A stretch of DNA of 64,000 bases. It comes from Mycolicibacterium bacteremicum (GTDB lineage: Bacteria; Actinomycetota; Actinomycetes; Mycobacteriales; Mycobacteriaceae). The position numbers were made by a program, and so were the translations under genes. This document shows positions 52,526-61,093 of this stretch, one piece after another. Where the stretch lies: contig NZ_CALUAE010000013.1 in assembly GCF_943913955.1 (NCBI RefSeq), positions 32,166-96,165 of the forward strand. Reading direction: 5' to 3'. The first letter of the stretch is position 1; every line of letters begins with the position of its first letter. The notes beneath the pieces were generated by a model that was not told the origin of the DNA, did not search any database, and saw only the letters and a program-made list of their open reading frames with translations.

Positions 52526-52767
52526 GCCTACCTCCCGGTGATCGGCACGCCCACCGCGCGCCGTGGTGCAGCCGTGTACCCCATGATCACCGGTTACATG
52601 CATGCTCATCCACTGCGCGCAGCGACGGATTCGTAAGCCCAGTACGGCGAGTTCCCGGGCGTGACGACGGTCACCCGCCACGTTTGGCGACCGATGAAAC
52701 GAGCATCCTCCAGCCGGGTCGGAGCCGGGTCCGCACGGACCGCAATCCATACATCCAGGGGGAAAGA

Positions 52768-53325
52768 GTGACAGCGCAGGACAAGTCAGGGCAGGCGCGC
52801 AAAGGCCTGATCGACTCGGTCAAGGGCAAGGCCAAGGAAATCGCCGGTGCCGTGACCAACAATGACTCGCTGACCGCCGAGGGCCAGCTCGAGCAGGAAC
52901 AGGCACGGCAGCGCAAGGAGGCCAACACCGTCGAGGCGGTGGCCGACGCGCAGGCCGAGACGGCCCGTGCCGAGGAGGCCCAGGCCCGTCAGCAGGCTGC
53001 GGCGCAACGCAATTCGGTGCATCAGACGACCACCGCAGTGGAACAGTCGGTGGAGACGCAGCGCGCCGCGCAGGCGCAGGCCGGTGCCCAGGCCGCGCGT
53101 CGGGAGGGCACCCTTGAGCAGGCGCAGGCCGCCGAGGACGCCCGCCGCGAGGTCGAGCGGGCCGAGGCACAGGAGCGGGTCGACGCCCGCGCCGCCGCGG
53201 CCGATGTCGTCGACGCGCTGGACACCCACGCCGCGCAGGTCGACGACGCCGAGGACAAGCAGGCCGAGGCCGAACAGCTACGTCGGCGGGCCGACAAGCT
53301 GACCGACCGGGCCGACCTTCCCTGA
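52768..53325 (+). CDS. CsbD-like protein with long Ala/Gln-rich coiled coil
   Basis: 185-residue protein. The first 45 residues match CsbD stress proteins (KGLIDSVKGKAKEIAGAVTNNDSLTAEG); the rest is an Ala/Gln/Glu/Arg coiled coil, a long extension relative to normal CsbD (about 60-80). GTG start follows AGGGGGAAA. Followed 24 bases later by another coiled-coil gene. CsbD is induced in the general stress response of Bacillus; function is unknown. No good SigF box was found here. Confidence 0.8.
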   Translation: MTAQDKSGQARKGLIDSVKGKAKEIAGAVTNNDSLTAEGQLEQEQARQRKEANTVEAVADAQAETARAEEAQARQQAAAQRNSVHQTTTAVEQSVETQRAAQAQAGAQAARREGTLEQAQAAEDARREVERAEAQERVDARAAAADVVDALDTHAAQVDDAEDKQAEAEQLRRRADKLTDRADLP

Positions 53326-53349
53326 ACCACACCTCGAACAGGAGTCCAG

Positions 53350-54027
53350 ATGAACCTCATCGAAGTGCCGCGCACCGTGCTGCGGCTGCAGTATCAGATT
53401 GTCCGAATTCCGTTGCAACTGCTCGAAGACCGGGTGATGTCCCGGCTTGAGAACGAGGCCCCCGCACGCCTGCTCTACGAACGTTCGCTGGGCGCGCTGG
53501 ATGCCGCGATCGGCAACGCGCTCGGGGACCGGCGCCTGGCCCACAGTGGTGTGGTGCTCGCCGAGCGCAGCGCCGCCCGGGGTCGCGCCGTGCAACTCGA
53601 GGCGGAGGCGCAGGCCGAGCAGCGTCAGGCCGACCAGCGATTGCGCGCCGCCCGCGACGAGGCGGTGCAGGAACGCGAGGACGCCCGTTCGGCCAAACAG
53701 GAGGCCGTCGCGGACGCGGTGCAGGAAGCCGATCAGCGTCAGCGCTCGGCCGCCGCGGATGCCGAGAAGCAGGCATCCGCCGCCAAGAAGCGGGCCGCGG
53801 ACGTCGCCGCCCAGCAGCGCGAGACGGTGCGCACCGCCGAGCGCCGCGAGCTGGACAAGATCAAGGCCGCCGAGCAGTCGGTCACCGATGACGCGCAGGC
53901 CAAGCGGGATGCGGCGCGGTCCAAACGCGCCGACGCCGCCGACAAGCGGGCGACCGCCGACCGTGTCGAGGACCTCGCCGACGCCGAGCGGCAGCAGCGC
54001 CGCAACGAGCGCAGCGCCACCACCTGA
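53350..54027 (+). CDS. Alanine-rich coiled-coil protein beside CsbD-like gene
   Basis: 225-residue protein. The first 60 residues are mixed (IEVPRTVLRLQYQIVRIPLQLLEDRV), after which Ala, Glu, Arg, Gln and Asp form a long coiled coil. Similar mycobacterial proteins are often mislabelled as IF2-family translation factors because of this composition, but no GTPase motif is present. Cotranscribed with the CsbD-like gene. Function unknown; a stress-related structural or membrane-associated role is a guess. Confidence 0.75.
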   Translation: MNLIEVPRTVLRLQYQIVRIPLQLLEDRVMSRLENEAPARLLYERSLGALDAAIGNALGDRRLAHSGVVLAERSAARGRAVQLEAEAQAEQRQADQRLRAARDEAVQEREDARSAKQEAVADAVQEADQRQRSAAADAEKQASAAKKRAADVAAQQRETVRTAERRELDKIKAAEQSVTDDAQAKRDAARSKRADAADKRATADRVEDLADAERQQRRNERSATT

Positions 54028-54030
54028 TCC

Positions 54031-54192
54031 TCAGTCCCCGGGTTCGCCCCGATGTTTCTCGACGACATCCGGGGCGACCTCCCGGGTTGCCATCCCGCCG
54101 GTGCGTCCCTGATCTGTGGGCCCCGGCGGTGTGGTGTCGCCGTCTGTGGTGGTGTCTGTGGTGCTGTCGGGATCGTCGCGGTGCTCGCTCAT
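54031..54192 (-). CDS. Putative small protein, 53 residues
   Basis: Minus-strand frame starting MSEHRDDPDSTTDTTTDG and ending VVEKHRGEPGD, rich in Thr, Asp and Gly. It fills the otherwise empty gap between the coiled-coil gene and an SDR. No clear ribosome-binding site, so it is less secure than the other small genes listed. Confidence 0.4.
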   Translation of the reverse strand: MSEHRDDPDSTTDTTTDGDTTPPGPTDQGRTGGMATREVAPDVVEKHRGEPGD

Positions 54193-54259
54193 GGCCGGGG
54201 GAATGCCCGGCGGGCCGGTCGGTCAATCCGGGCGCCTGCGGAGCGGGGACAATCGGGGC

Positions 54260-54970
54260 ATGCAGGTCGACTCGAAAGTCATCGTCATCACCGGGGCGGG
54301 CAGTGGCATCGGCCGGGCCACCGCGCAGGTGCTGCTCCGCGCGGGGCATCGGGTGGTACTGGCCGGACGGCGCGCCGAGCCCCTCACCGCGGCGGCGCAG
54401 GGCAGTCCGGGTGCCCTCGTGGTGCCCACCGACGTCACCGATTCCGCGTCGGTCAAGGCCCTGTTCGAGCAGACCGTGTCGGCGTTCGGCCGGGTGGACG
54501 TGTTGTTCAACAACGCCGGTGTCTTCGGGCCGAGCGCCTCGATCACCGAGATCGATGACGAGCAGTGGCATGCGGTGTGGCGGACCAACGTCGACGGCGC
54601 GATGTTCTGTGCGCGCGAGGCGGCCCGGATCATGACCGCGCAGACCCCGCGCGGTGGGCGGATCATCAACAACGGATCGCTGGCCGCGCACCGGCCGCGG
54701 CCGAACAGTCTGGCCTACGCGGTCACCAAGCACGCCGTCAGCGGACTGACCGCGTCGATGCTGCTGGACCTTCGTGACGTCGATATCGATGTCACCCAGA
54801 TCGACATCGGCAACGCCGCCACCGAGATGACGGCCGGCTTCACCGAGGCGTCCATCGATGCCGCGCACGTGGCCGAGACCATCGCGCACATCGTGAGTCT
54901 GCCGGTGACCGTGTCGGTGCCGACCATCACCGTGATGGCGCGCGGCATGAAGTACGTCGGGCGGGGCTGA
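54260..54970 (+). CDS. Short-chain dehydrogenase/reductase
   Basis: 236-residue classical SDR: ITGAGSGIGRATA, NNAGVFGP, Ser in NNGSLAA and Tyr/Lys in YAVTKHAV. Start MQVDSKV at 54260 is preferred over an upstream Met that would add 48 non-SDR residues. The hydroxypyruvate isomerase-like gene follows after one base, so both probably act on related hydroxy/keto-acids. Confidence 0.9.
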   Translation: MQVDSKVIVITGAGSGIGRATAQVLLRAGHRVVLAGRRAEPLTAAAQGSPGALVVPTDVTDSASVKALFEQTVSAFGRVDVLFNNAGVFGPSASITEIDDEQWHAVWRTNVDGAMFCAREAARIMTAQTPRGGRIINNGSLAAHRPRPNSLAYAVTKHAVSGLTASMLLDLRDVDIDVTQIDIGNAATEMTAGFTEASIDAAHVAETIAHIVSLPVTVSVPTITVMARGMKYVGRG

Positions 54971-54971
54971 G

Positions 54972-55802
54972 ATGGTTGCCCGCTATGTCGTGAACTGCTC
55001 GATGCTGTTCCCCGACCTCCCGCTGCTGGCGCGGCCCCGGGCCGCCCGGGATGCCGGTTTCGAGGCGGTGGAATTCTGGTGGCCGTTCGACACGCCGCTG
55101 CCCGGGGACGCCGAGGTCGAGAAGTTCGTCCGCGCCATCGACGATGCCGGGGTGACGTTGACCGCGCTGAACTTCACCGGCGGCGATATGGCGGTGGGGG
55201 AGCGTGGGGTGTTGTCCGACCCGGCCCGCAGCCGGCTCTTCCGCGACAGCGCCGATATCGCCTTCGGCATCGCAGATCGACTGGGTACCAAGGCGTTCAA
55301 TGCGCTCTACGGGAACCGGATGGCCGGGCTGGACTCCGCCGAACAGGACGAGGTGGCCACTGAGAACCTGCGCCATGTCGGCAGGATCGCCGGCCGCGCC
55401 GGCGCGGTGATCCTGCTCGAACCGCTCAGCGGTGTGCCGACCTATCCGTTACGCACTGCGGCGCAGGCGATCGCGGTGATGGACAGGGTGGGTGAGCCGG
55501 CGCTGCGGCTGCTTGCCGACCTCTACCACCTGAGCGTCAACGGTGATGACATCGCCGGCGCGATCGAGCATTTCGGTGACCGCATCGGACACGTGCAGAT
55601 AGCCGACGACCCGGGCCGGGGTGAGCCCGGCACCGGGAGTCTGGACCTCGAACGGTATTTGGCGCTACTGGGCGCCCGCGGCTACCGCGGCAACGTCAGT
55701 CTGGAATACCGACCGTCCTCGGCGGATCCCTTCGGATGGTTGCCGAGGCAGCGCCGCGCCGCCGATCCCTGGAATCAGTCGGTGGAGCGGTCGAATTCGT
55801 AG
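54972..55802 (+). CDS. Hydroxypyruvate isomerase-like TIM-barrel protein
   Basis: 276-residue xylose-isomerase-like TIM barrel. Visible features of the hydroxypyruvate isomerase (Hyi) family are NCSMLFPDLPLLARP at the start, the catalytic Glu in ILLEPLSG, the Asp/His of LADLYHLSVNGDD, HVQIADDPGRGEPGTG, and a C-terminal SLEYRPS with a second Glu. It would interconvert hydroxypyruvate and tartronate semialdehyde, a substrate for a reductase; the preceding gene is an SDR, not the classical GarR type. The 3' end overlaps a small gene on the other strand. Confidence 0.87.
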   Translation: MVARYVVNCSMLFPDLPLLARPRAARDAGFEAVEFWWPFDTPLPGDAEVEKFVRAIDDAGVTLTALNFTGGDMAVGERGVLSDPARSRLFRDSADIAFGIADRLGTKAFNALYGNRMAGLDSAEQDEVATENLRHVGRIAGRAGAVILLEPLSGVPTYPLRTAAQAIAVMDRVGEPALRLLADLYHLSVNGDDIAGAIEHFGDRIGHVQIADDPGRGEPGTGSLDLERYLALLGARGYRGNVSLEYRPSSADPFGWLPRQRRAADPWNQSVERSNS

Positions 55803-55924
55803 CGCTGGGCCACCGCGATCAGTTCCTCGCGAACAGTCGAGTGGGGCATGGCGTTGATCCGCGCATAGAGGCGGCGCCGGTTGTTGGCGCGCTTCATATC
55901 GGCACGGAACTGCGCGAAAGACAT
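55775..55924 (-). CDS. Small protein, 49 residues
   Basis: Starts MSFAQFRADMKRANNRRRLYARINAM and ends EFDRSTD. AGGAG lies eight bases before the ATG. Basic and helical in the first half. The last 28 bases overlap the 3' end of the isomerase gene on the other strand. No family recognised; size and ribosome-binding site make it a credible conserved mycobacterial small protein. Confidence 0.65.
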   Translation of the reverse strand: MSFAQFRADMKRANNRRRLYARINAMPHSTVREELIAVAQRYEFDRSTD

Positions 55925-56064
55925 CTTCTTCACTCCTCGAAGTGCCCTGGGTCACAGGGCTTGTGTGTTAAATCCGTTGTCACAGTGGGGATCACCCGGT
56001 CAGTGCAACATCTCGATCGTCGGTGTTAATTCTGTGTAACGCAAGTTTCGACGTGTGAGTTTGG

Positions 56065-56658
56065 CTACAGCCGCGAGGTTCCGGATGCCGGATCGGCCAG
56101 TGCGGGACCGAGCGTGGCCTGCAGGATCGCGCGCAACTGGTCGGCGTCGGCTGTCTCGAGCGCCGGGGTGACCACGACCCGGCGCATCAGCAGTACCCCG
56201 GCGATCACCGACAGTGCGACCTCGGCACGCAGTGCGGCCGCGGGCCCGGGCAATTGTCGGGTCAACCGCGTCCCGACGTGCCGGCCGATCGCATCCCGGA
56301 CGATCTCGGTGGCCCGCGGATTCGACACCGACCGCAACAGGATCAGGAAGGGTTCGGGCGTGTCGGCCGCCGGTTCGGTCCGGGTCACCAGCGCCGTGAC
56401 GATGTCCGAGAGCAGGGCCTGCGGGTCCTCGGCGACGAAGACCGGGGTCGCGAACGCGGTGTCGACCGCCTCGGTGAACAACTTCTCCTTGGAGCCGAAG
56501 TAGCGGTTCACCAGCATGGCCGTCACCCCGGCGCTGCCGGCGATATCGCGAACGCCGACGCCGTCGTAGCCGGCGCGGGCGAAGTGGCTGATCGCCGATC
56601 GCAGGATCGCCTCGCGGGTGGCGGCGGCGTCCCGACGACGGGCGGGTGGCGAGGCCAT
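56065..56658 (-). CDS. TetR/AcrR family regulator of the adjacent SDR genes
   Basis: 197-residue TetR protein. HTH region about residues 12-58: ATREAILRSAISHFARAGYDGVGVRDIAGSAGV, then MLVNRYFGSKEKLF. Ligand domain about 70-195. The start at 56658 is used; the frame running to 57213 is in antisense to the SDR. It faces two SDR genes and a striking double palindrome (56690-56729), which is almost certainly its binding site, suggesting repression of the SDRs and itself until a ligand appears. Confidence 0.9.
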   Translation of the reverse strand: MASPPARRRDAAATREAILRSAISHFARAGYDGVGVRDIAGSAGVTAMLVNRYFGSKEKLFTEAVDTAFATPVFVAEDPQALLSDIVTALVTRTEPAADTPEPFLILLRSVSNPRATEIVRDAIGRHVGTRLTRQLPGPAAALRAEVALSVIAGVLLMRRVVVTPALETADADQLRAILQATLGPALADPASGTSRL

Positions 56659-56689
56659 GTGATCAGCGTAGGGAATATCCGAAGCCAAA

Positions 56690-56729
56690 TCTACATTCGT
56701 AGACTTGTCACTAAGTCTACGAGCGTAGA
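56690..56729. promoter_or_regulatory. Paired palindromic operator of the TetR regulator
   Basis: Two 14-bp sites of the form TCTAC-N4-GTAGA lie at 56690-56703 and 56716-56729; the second is palindromic apart from its two central bases. The two together form a larger inverted repeat whose 17-bp arms match at 15 positions around a 6-base spacer. The second site ends one base before the alternative ATG of the SDR, so occupancy would block transcription or initiation. Confidence 0.75.
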
Positions 56730-56742
56730 TATGGAGCACAAC

Positions 56743-57525
56743 ATGGATATGGGTCTGGCAGGAAAACGCGCACTGGTCACCGGCTCGAGCGCCGGTCTGG
56801 GCCGCGCGATCGCCGAGATGCTGGCCGAGGAGGGCGCATCGGTGGTCGTCCACGGCCGGGACCCGGACCGCACCCGTGCGGTCGCGGCCGGCATCGGCGG
56901 CGACACCATCGCGGTCCTGGGTGACCTGGGTACCGCCGACGGGGCGGATTCCGTCGCGCGACAGGCCGGCGAGGTGGACATCCTCGTGAACAACGCCGGC
57001 CACTACGACGGCCTGGGCTGGTCGCAGCTCACCGCCGAGCAGTGGGCGCAGATTTACCAGGTCAACGTCATCTCCGGCGTGCGATTGATCGCGCATCTGG
57101 TGCCCGGGATGCGCCGCCGCGGTTGGGGCCGGGTCATCCAGATCGGGGGCGGGTTGGCCCTGCAACCCGCCGCGGCGCAACCGCACTACAACGCCACGTT
57201 GGCGGCGCGGCACAACCTCACCGTGTCATTGGCCCGCGAATTGGCGGGCACCGGCGTCACCGCGAACACCGTGGCTCCCGGCGCGATCCTCACCGAACCG
57301 GTCCGGGAGATGACCCTGGCGGTGGCCGACCGGCACGGCTGGGGACCCGGGTGGGACGACATCGAGCGGTCCGCCTCCCAGCAGTGGTTTCCCAATGACA
57401 TCGGACGCTTCGGCCGACCGTCGGAGATCGCCGCCGCGGTCACCTTCCTGGCCGGGGTCCATGCCGAATACATCAGCGGCGCGGATCTGCGCGTCGACGG
57501 CGGCGTCGTCCGCTCAATGTCCTGA
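56743..57525 (+). CDS. Short-chain dehydrogenase/reductase
   Basis: 260-residue SDR: VTGSSAGLGRAIA, VNNAGHYDG. At the active site the segment IGGGLALQPAAAQPHYNATLAARHN has Tyr in HYNAT, but the usual Lys four residues later is absent (the Y-x-x-x position is Leu/Ala), so the catalytic set is atypical. Start at 56743 follows GGAGCA; ATG at 56731 is an alternative just after the operator. Under the TetR regulator, followed by another SDR. Confidence 0.85.
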   Translation: MDMGLAGKRALVTGSSAGLGRAIAEMLAEEGASVVVHGRDPDRTRAVAAGIGGDTIAVLGDLGTADGADSVARQAGEVDILVNNAGHYDGLGWSQLTAEQWAQIYQVNVISGVRLIAHLVPGMRRRGWGRVIQIGGGLALQPAAAQPHYNATLAARHNLTVSLARELAGTGVTANTVAPGAILTEPVREMTLAVADRHGWGPGWDDIERSASQQWFPNDIGRFGRPSEIAAAVTFLAGVHAEYISGADLRVDGGVVRSMS

Positions 57526-57557
57526 ATCATCAACCCTCCCAACGAAAGAAGCTGAAC

Positions 57558-58442
57558 ATGTCCGAGCAGTCAAAGGTCTTCGTCGTCTCCGGTGCCTCCC
57601 GTGGACTGGGTCGCGACATCGTCGTGTCCGCACTGGCCGCCGGGCACCGGGTGGTCGCCGGTGCACGCAGCACCGCGGCACTCGACGACCTGGCGTCCGC
57701 CCATCGCGAACACCTGGCCGTCGTGGAACTCGATGTCACCGACGATGATCAGGTGCGCGCGGCCATCGCCGCGGCCGTGCAGCGTTTCGGCAGGCTCGAC
57801 GTCCTGGTCAACAACGCCGGTTATGCCAACATGGGCGCGATCGAGGACGTCGACTTCGACGATTTCACCGCGCAACTGGACACCAACTTCCTCGGTGTGG
57901 TCCGGATGACCCGGGCGGCACTGCCGGTCATGCGCGCCCAGCGCAGTGGCCGGATCATCCAGATCTCCTCTGTCGGTGGCCGACTCACCCGACCGGGCCT
58001 GGCCGCGTACCAGTCGGCCAAGTGGGCGGTCACCGGGTTCTCCGGCGTGCTCGCCGCGGAGGTGGCGCCGCTGGGCATCACGGTGAGCGTGCTCGAACCC
58101 GGCGGCATCCGCACCGACTGGGCGGGCTCCTCGATGCGCATCGACGAGGTGCGCCCCGAGTACGCCGAAACGGTCGGTGCCGCAGCGGCGTTGAGCCGCA
58201 CCGGGAACCTGGCCGCCAGTGATCCGGCGAAGGTGGCTGCGCTGGTGCTCGACATCGTCGGGATGGCCGAGCCGCCGGCCCGCCTGTTGGTGGGCCCGGA
58301 TGCCTACCGCTATGCCACCGCCGCCGGGCGGGACCTGCTGGCTGCCGACGAGAAGTGGGCCGAGCTGAGCGTCTCGACGGCCGCCGACGATCTCTCCGAG
58401 GCGCAGTTGAACCCGTTGGGTGCGGCGTCACCCGGCGCGTAG
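57558..58442 (+). CDS. Short-chain dehydrogenase/reductase
   Basis: 294-residue classical SDR: VVSGASRGLGRDIV, VNNAGYANMG, ISSVGGR and Tyr/Lys in AYQSAKWAVTG, followed by LEPGGIRTDW. Length and the PGGIRTDW loop match bacterial SDRs acting on lipophilic ketones. It follows the atypical SDR by 32 bases and is probably in the same TetR-controlled transcript. The 3' end overlaps the convergent metallophosphoesterase by 15 bases. Confidence 0.9.
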   Translation: MSEQSKVFVVSGASRGLGRDIVVSALAAGHRVVAGARSTAALDDLASAHREHLAVVELDVTDDDQVRAAIAAAVQRFGRLDVLVNNAGYANMGAIEDVDFDDFTAQLDTNFLGVVRMTRAALPVMRAQRSGRIIQISSVGGRLTRPGLAAYQSAKWAVTGFSGVLAAEVAPLGITVSVLEPGGIRTDWAGSSMRIDEVRPEYAETVGAAAALSRTGNLAASDPAKVAALVLDIVGMAEPPARLLVGPDAYRYATAAGRDLLAADEKWAELSVSTAADDLSEAQLNPLGAASPGA

Positions 58443-59609
58443 CGTCAGCACGGTGATCTCGCTGGGGGCGAACACCCGGAACGGCGGTCCCCAGAACCCG
58501 GTGCCGCGGCTGGTGTAGAGCTGGGTGCGTTCACCGTGGGTGCTCAGGCCCTGGACGACCGGCTGGTCAAGCCGGACAAGGAAATTGAAGGGCCAGATCT
58601 GCCCGCCGTGGGTGTGGCCGGAGATCTGCAGGTCGACGCCGGCGGCCACCGCATGACGAATCTGCTTGGGCTGGTGGGCCAGCAGCAGGATCGGCAAGGA
58701 CGGGTCGGCGCCGGTCAGGGCGGTGGCGAGATCCTGGCCATGGCCCCGGGTGCCCGAACCGGCGGCGGTGTCGTCGTCGACGCCGGCGACCACGAGCCGG
58801 TCGCCCCCGCGCTCGACGATGACATGCCGGTTGTGCAGCGAATCCCAGCCGATCGACTCCATGTGGTCCAGCCAGCCCTGCGCTTCGCTGAAGTACTCGT
58901 GATTGCCGGTGACGTAGACGCGCGTCGCCGCCCGTACATCGGCCAGCGGTGCGGCCTGCGCGCGGCGCATCTGCACGGTCCCGTCGGCGATGTCGCCCAC
59001 GTGACAGACGACATCGGCGTCGAGTTCGTTCACCCGGTCGACCACCCCTGCCGACCAGCGGGCCCGGTCGATGGGCCCGTAGTGGGTGTCGGTGATCATC
59101 GCCACCCGCAGCCCGTCCAGGCCGGGGCCCAGGCGGGGGATGCGGACCTCTACCGGACGGATGCGGGGGATCCGCATCGCCTCGACGTGGCCCCACGCGA
59201 GCAGGACCGCCGCGATCACCAGCACGGTGACGGCGACGATCCGGGACCGCAACGGGTCGTCCACACCTGCCGCCAGCAGCACCACGCGCAGGACGTTGCC
59301 GAGCACCGACCAGACGAAGAGCACCCACATCGCCCCGAGCAGGGCGTCACCCAGCGCCGATGGCCCGTCACGGTGCTTGCCGTGCCCGGTGAACATCAGG
59401 ATGGGCAGCCCGACCAGCGCCGAGGCGAAGACAAGCGTGCCGATCACGGCGACGGGGCCGGGCCAGCCGGCGGCGGCGACCAGCGTCCACCACGGCACCC
59501 CGAACAGCAGGGCCAGCACGGCGGACACCACGGCCAGGCGGCGCAGGCGCGCGCCGGCCCGCGGTGGGTGGGCGGTTTCTTCGACCACGTCGGCCGGGTT
59601 GTCGGTCAT
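58428..59609 (-). CDS. Membrane-anchored metallophosphoesterase
   Basis: 393-residue protein with about four membrane helices (residues 20-150) followed by a calcineurin-like phosphoesterase domain: D-x-H in ITDTHYG, GDIADG, GNHEYF, and H-x-H in GHTHGGQIWPFN. All metal ligands are present. The architecture matches YkuE-like phosphodiesterases. Two direct repeats GATCT(C/T)GAAAGTT lie at 59618-59645 in its leader. Start at 59609 follows GAGGTGCC. Confidence 0.87.
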   Translation of the reverse strand: MTDNPADVVEETAHPPRAGARLRRLAVVSAVLALLFGVPWWTLVAAAGWPGPVAVIGTLVFASALVGLPILMFTGHGKHRDGPSALGDALLGAMWVLFVWSVLGNVLRVVLLAAGVDDPLRSRIVAVTVLVIAAVLLAWGHVEAMRIPRIRPVEVRIPRLGPGLDGLRVAMITDTHYGPIDRARWSAGVVDRVNELDADVVCHVGDIADGTVQMRRAQAAPLADVRAATRVYVTGNHEYFSEAQGWLDHMESIGWDSLHNRHVIVERGGDRLVVAGVDDDTAAGSGTRGHGQDLATALTGADPSLPILLLAHQPKQIRHAVAAGVDLQISGHTHGGQIWPFNFLVRLDQPVVQGLSTHGERTQLYTSRGTGFWGPPFRVFAPSEITVLTLRAG

Positions 59610-59617
59610 GGCACCTC

Positions 59618-59645
59618 GATCTCGAAAGTTTCGATCTTGAAAGTT
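59618..59645. repeat. Short direct repeat in leader of metallophosphoesterase gene
   Basis: Two copies of a 13-bp unit (59618-59630 and 59633-59645), differing at one base, 15 bp apart start to start, directly before the ATG. Could be a regulator site or chance; no symmetry seen. Confidence 0.35.
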
Positions 59646-59811
59646 GGCCTGATATCCGACGGTACCGATGCGCGTCGACCTGCCAAGTTGCTGGAGAATG
59701 AGCCGATTGGCGCGCACGGCGCGTAGGCTTGCGTCATCCGGCTTTTTGCTCGGAGGTTAAGAGTCAGCCTTTGAGTCATCGCGCCCTACCAGCTCTGGTC
59801 TGCGAGGCATC

Positions 59812-60192
59812 ATGACTGAACCAGGCAAAATCATTGTCAACACCACACGGGTGAACACGACCGTCATCATGAACTGCTCGGGTGATCTCGACGTCACCAC
59901 TGCTGCGATCCTGGAACGACAGATCGAGGACGCCCTGCGTACCGATCCCGCCGCGATCGTCGTCGATCTGACCGAACTCGACTTCCTGGCCGCCCGCGGT
60001 ATGAACGTGCTGATCGCCGCCAAGGGGCGGCTGGGGGACCGGGTGAAGTTCCTGGTCGTCGCCGACGGACCCAAGACCCGGCGGCCGATGACGCTGATCG
60101 GTGTCGACAACCAGGTGTCCCTGCATCCGACCCGAGCCACCGCGCTGGCCGCCGTGGATCCGGGCGAGGCGGGCGCCGCGCTGTCGGTCTGA
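59812..60192 (+). CDS. STAS domain protein lacking the phospho-acceptor
   Basis: 126-residue STAS protein: VIMNCSGDLDVTTAAIL and IVVDLTELDFLAARGMNVLI. In the segment normally D-S-(S/T)-G the sequence is A60-A61-R62-G63, so the Ser/Thr phosphorylated by anti-sigma kinases is missing. It may therefore be a permanently active antagonist or bind something else. All other STAS features are present. Convergent with an SDR seven bases away. Confidence 0.88.
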   Translation: MTEPGKIIVNTTRVNTTVIMNCSGDLDVTTAAILERQIEDALRTDPAAIVVDLTELDFLAARGMNVLIAAKGRLGDRVKFLVVADGPKTRRPMTLIGVDNQVSLHPTRATALAAVDPGEAGAALSV

Positions 60193-60198
60193 GCCTGC

Positions 60199-61062
60199 TC
60201 AGCCGGGTAGCGTCTCGCCACCGATCGGAGCCAGCACCTCGCCGCTGTAGTAGGACGACATCCGGCCGGCGGCGAAGAACACGTAGGACGGTGCAATCTC
60301 GTCGGGTTCGGCGGGCCGGCCCATCGGCGTCTGCTCGCCGAAGGATTCGGTCTTCTCGGCATCCATGGTGGCCGGGATCAGCGGCGTCCACACCGGGCCC
60401 GGGGCCACGCAGTTGACCCTGATCCCGCGCTCGTTGAGGGCCTGGGCCAGCGAGTAGGTGAGGGCGATGACCGCGCCCTTGGTCGCCGAGTAGTCGATCA
60501 GCGATTTGTTGCCCCGCAACCCGTTGATGGAGGCGGTGTTGATGATCGACGCGCCGGGCGTCAGATGTGCCAGCGCGGCCTTGGTCACATGGAAGAAGCT
60601 GTCGATGTTGACCGCGAAGGTGCGCCGCCACTGTTCGTCGGACAGCTCCGCCAGATCGTCGACCGGCGACTGGTAGGCCACGTTGTTGACGACGATGTCG
60701 AGCCCACCGAGGGCGGATACGGTGTCTGCGACGACCTTGCGGCAGTGCGCGGCCTCGGCCAGGTCGCCGGGCAGCGCGACTCCGCGGCGGCCCTGTGCCT
60801 CGATGAGGCCGATCGTGTGCGCGGCGTCGTCATCCTCGTCGAGATAGGCGATCGCGACATCGGCGCCCTCCTTGGCGAACGCTGCCGCCACCGCCCGGCC
60901 GATGCCGGAGTCACCCCCGGTGATCAAGGCGCGTTTGCCGGCCAGCAGGTCCCGCCCGACATAGTCGGCCATCTCATCGCGTGGGGCGCGGTCCATGTCG
61001 TCGGTGCGCCCGGGGTAGGGGATGACACCGTGCGGTGCGGGATCGGATTGCGAAGCCATCAT
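60199..61062 (-). CDS. Stress-type SDR (YhdG/GSP39-like glucose dehydrogenase family)
   Basis: 287-residue SDR of the long N-terminal type: a 50-residue arm (SQSDPAPHGVIPYPGRT) precedes ITGGDSGIGRAVA, VVNNVAYQ, a Ser in NTASINGL and the Tyr/Lys of DYSATKGAV. This layout matches general-stress SDRs such as Bacillus GSP39. Start at 61062 follows GAAGGG. A near-perfect SigF promoter lies 32 bases upstream, so stress induction is likely. Confidence 0.9.
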   Translation of the reverse strand: MMASQSDPAPHGVIPYPGRTDDMDRAPRDEMADYVGRDLLAGKRALITGGDSGIGRAVAAAFAKEGADVAIAYLDEDDDAAHTIGLIEAQGRRGVALPGDLAEAAHCRKVVADTVSALGGLDIVVNNVAYQSPVDDLAELSDEQWRRTFAVNIDSFFHVTKAALAHLTPGASIINTASINGLRGNKSLIDYSATKGAVIALTYSLAQALNERGIRVNCVAPGPVWTPLIPATMDAEKTESFGEQTPMGRPAEPDEIAPSYVFFAAGRMSSYYSGEVLAPIGGETLPG

Positions 61063-61093
61063 GTCCCTTCGGATCGAGTGTGGGAGGGCCGAG

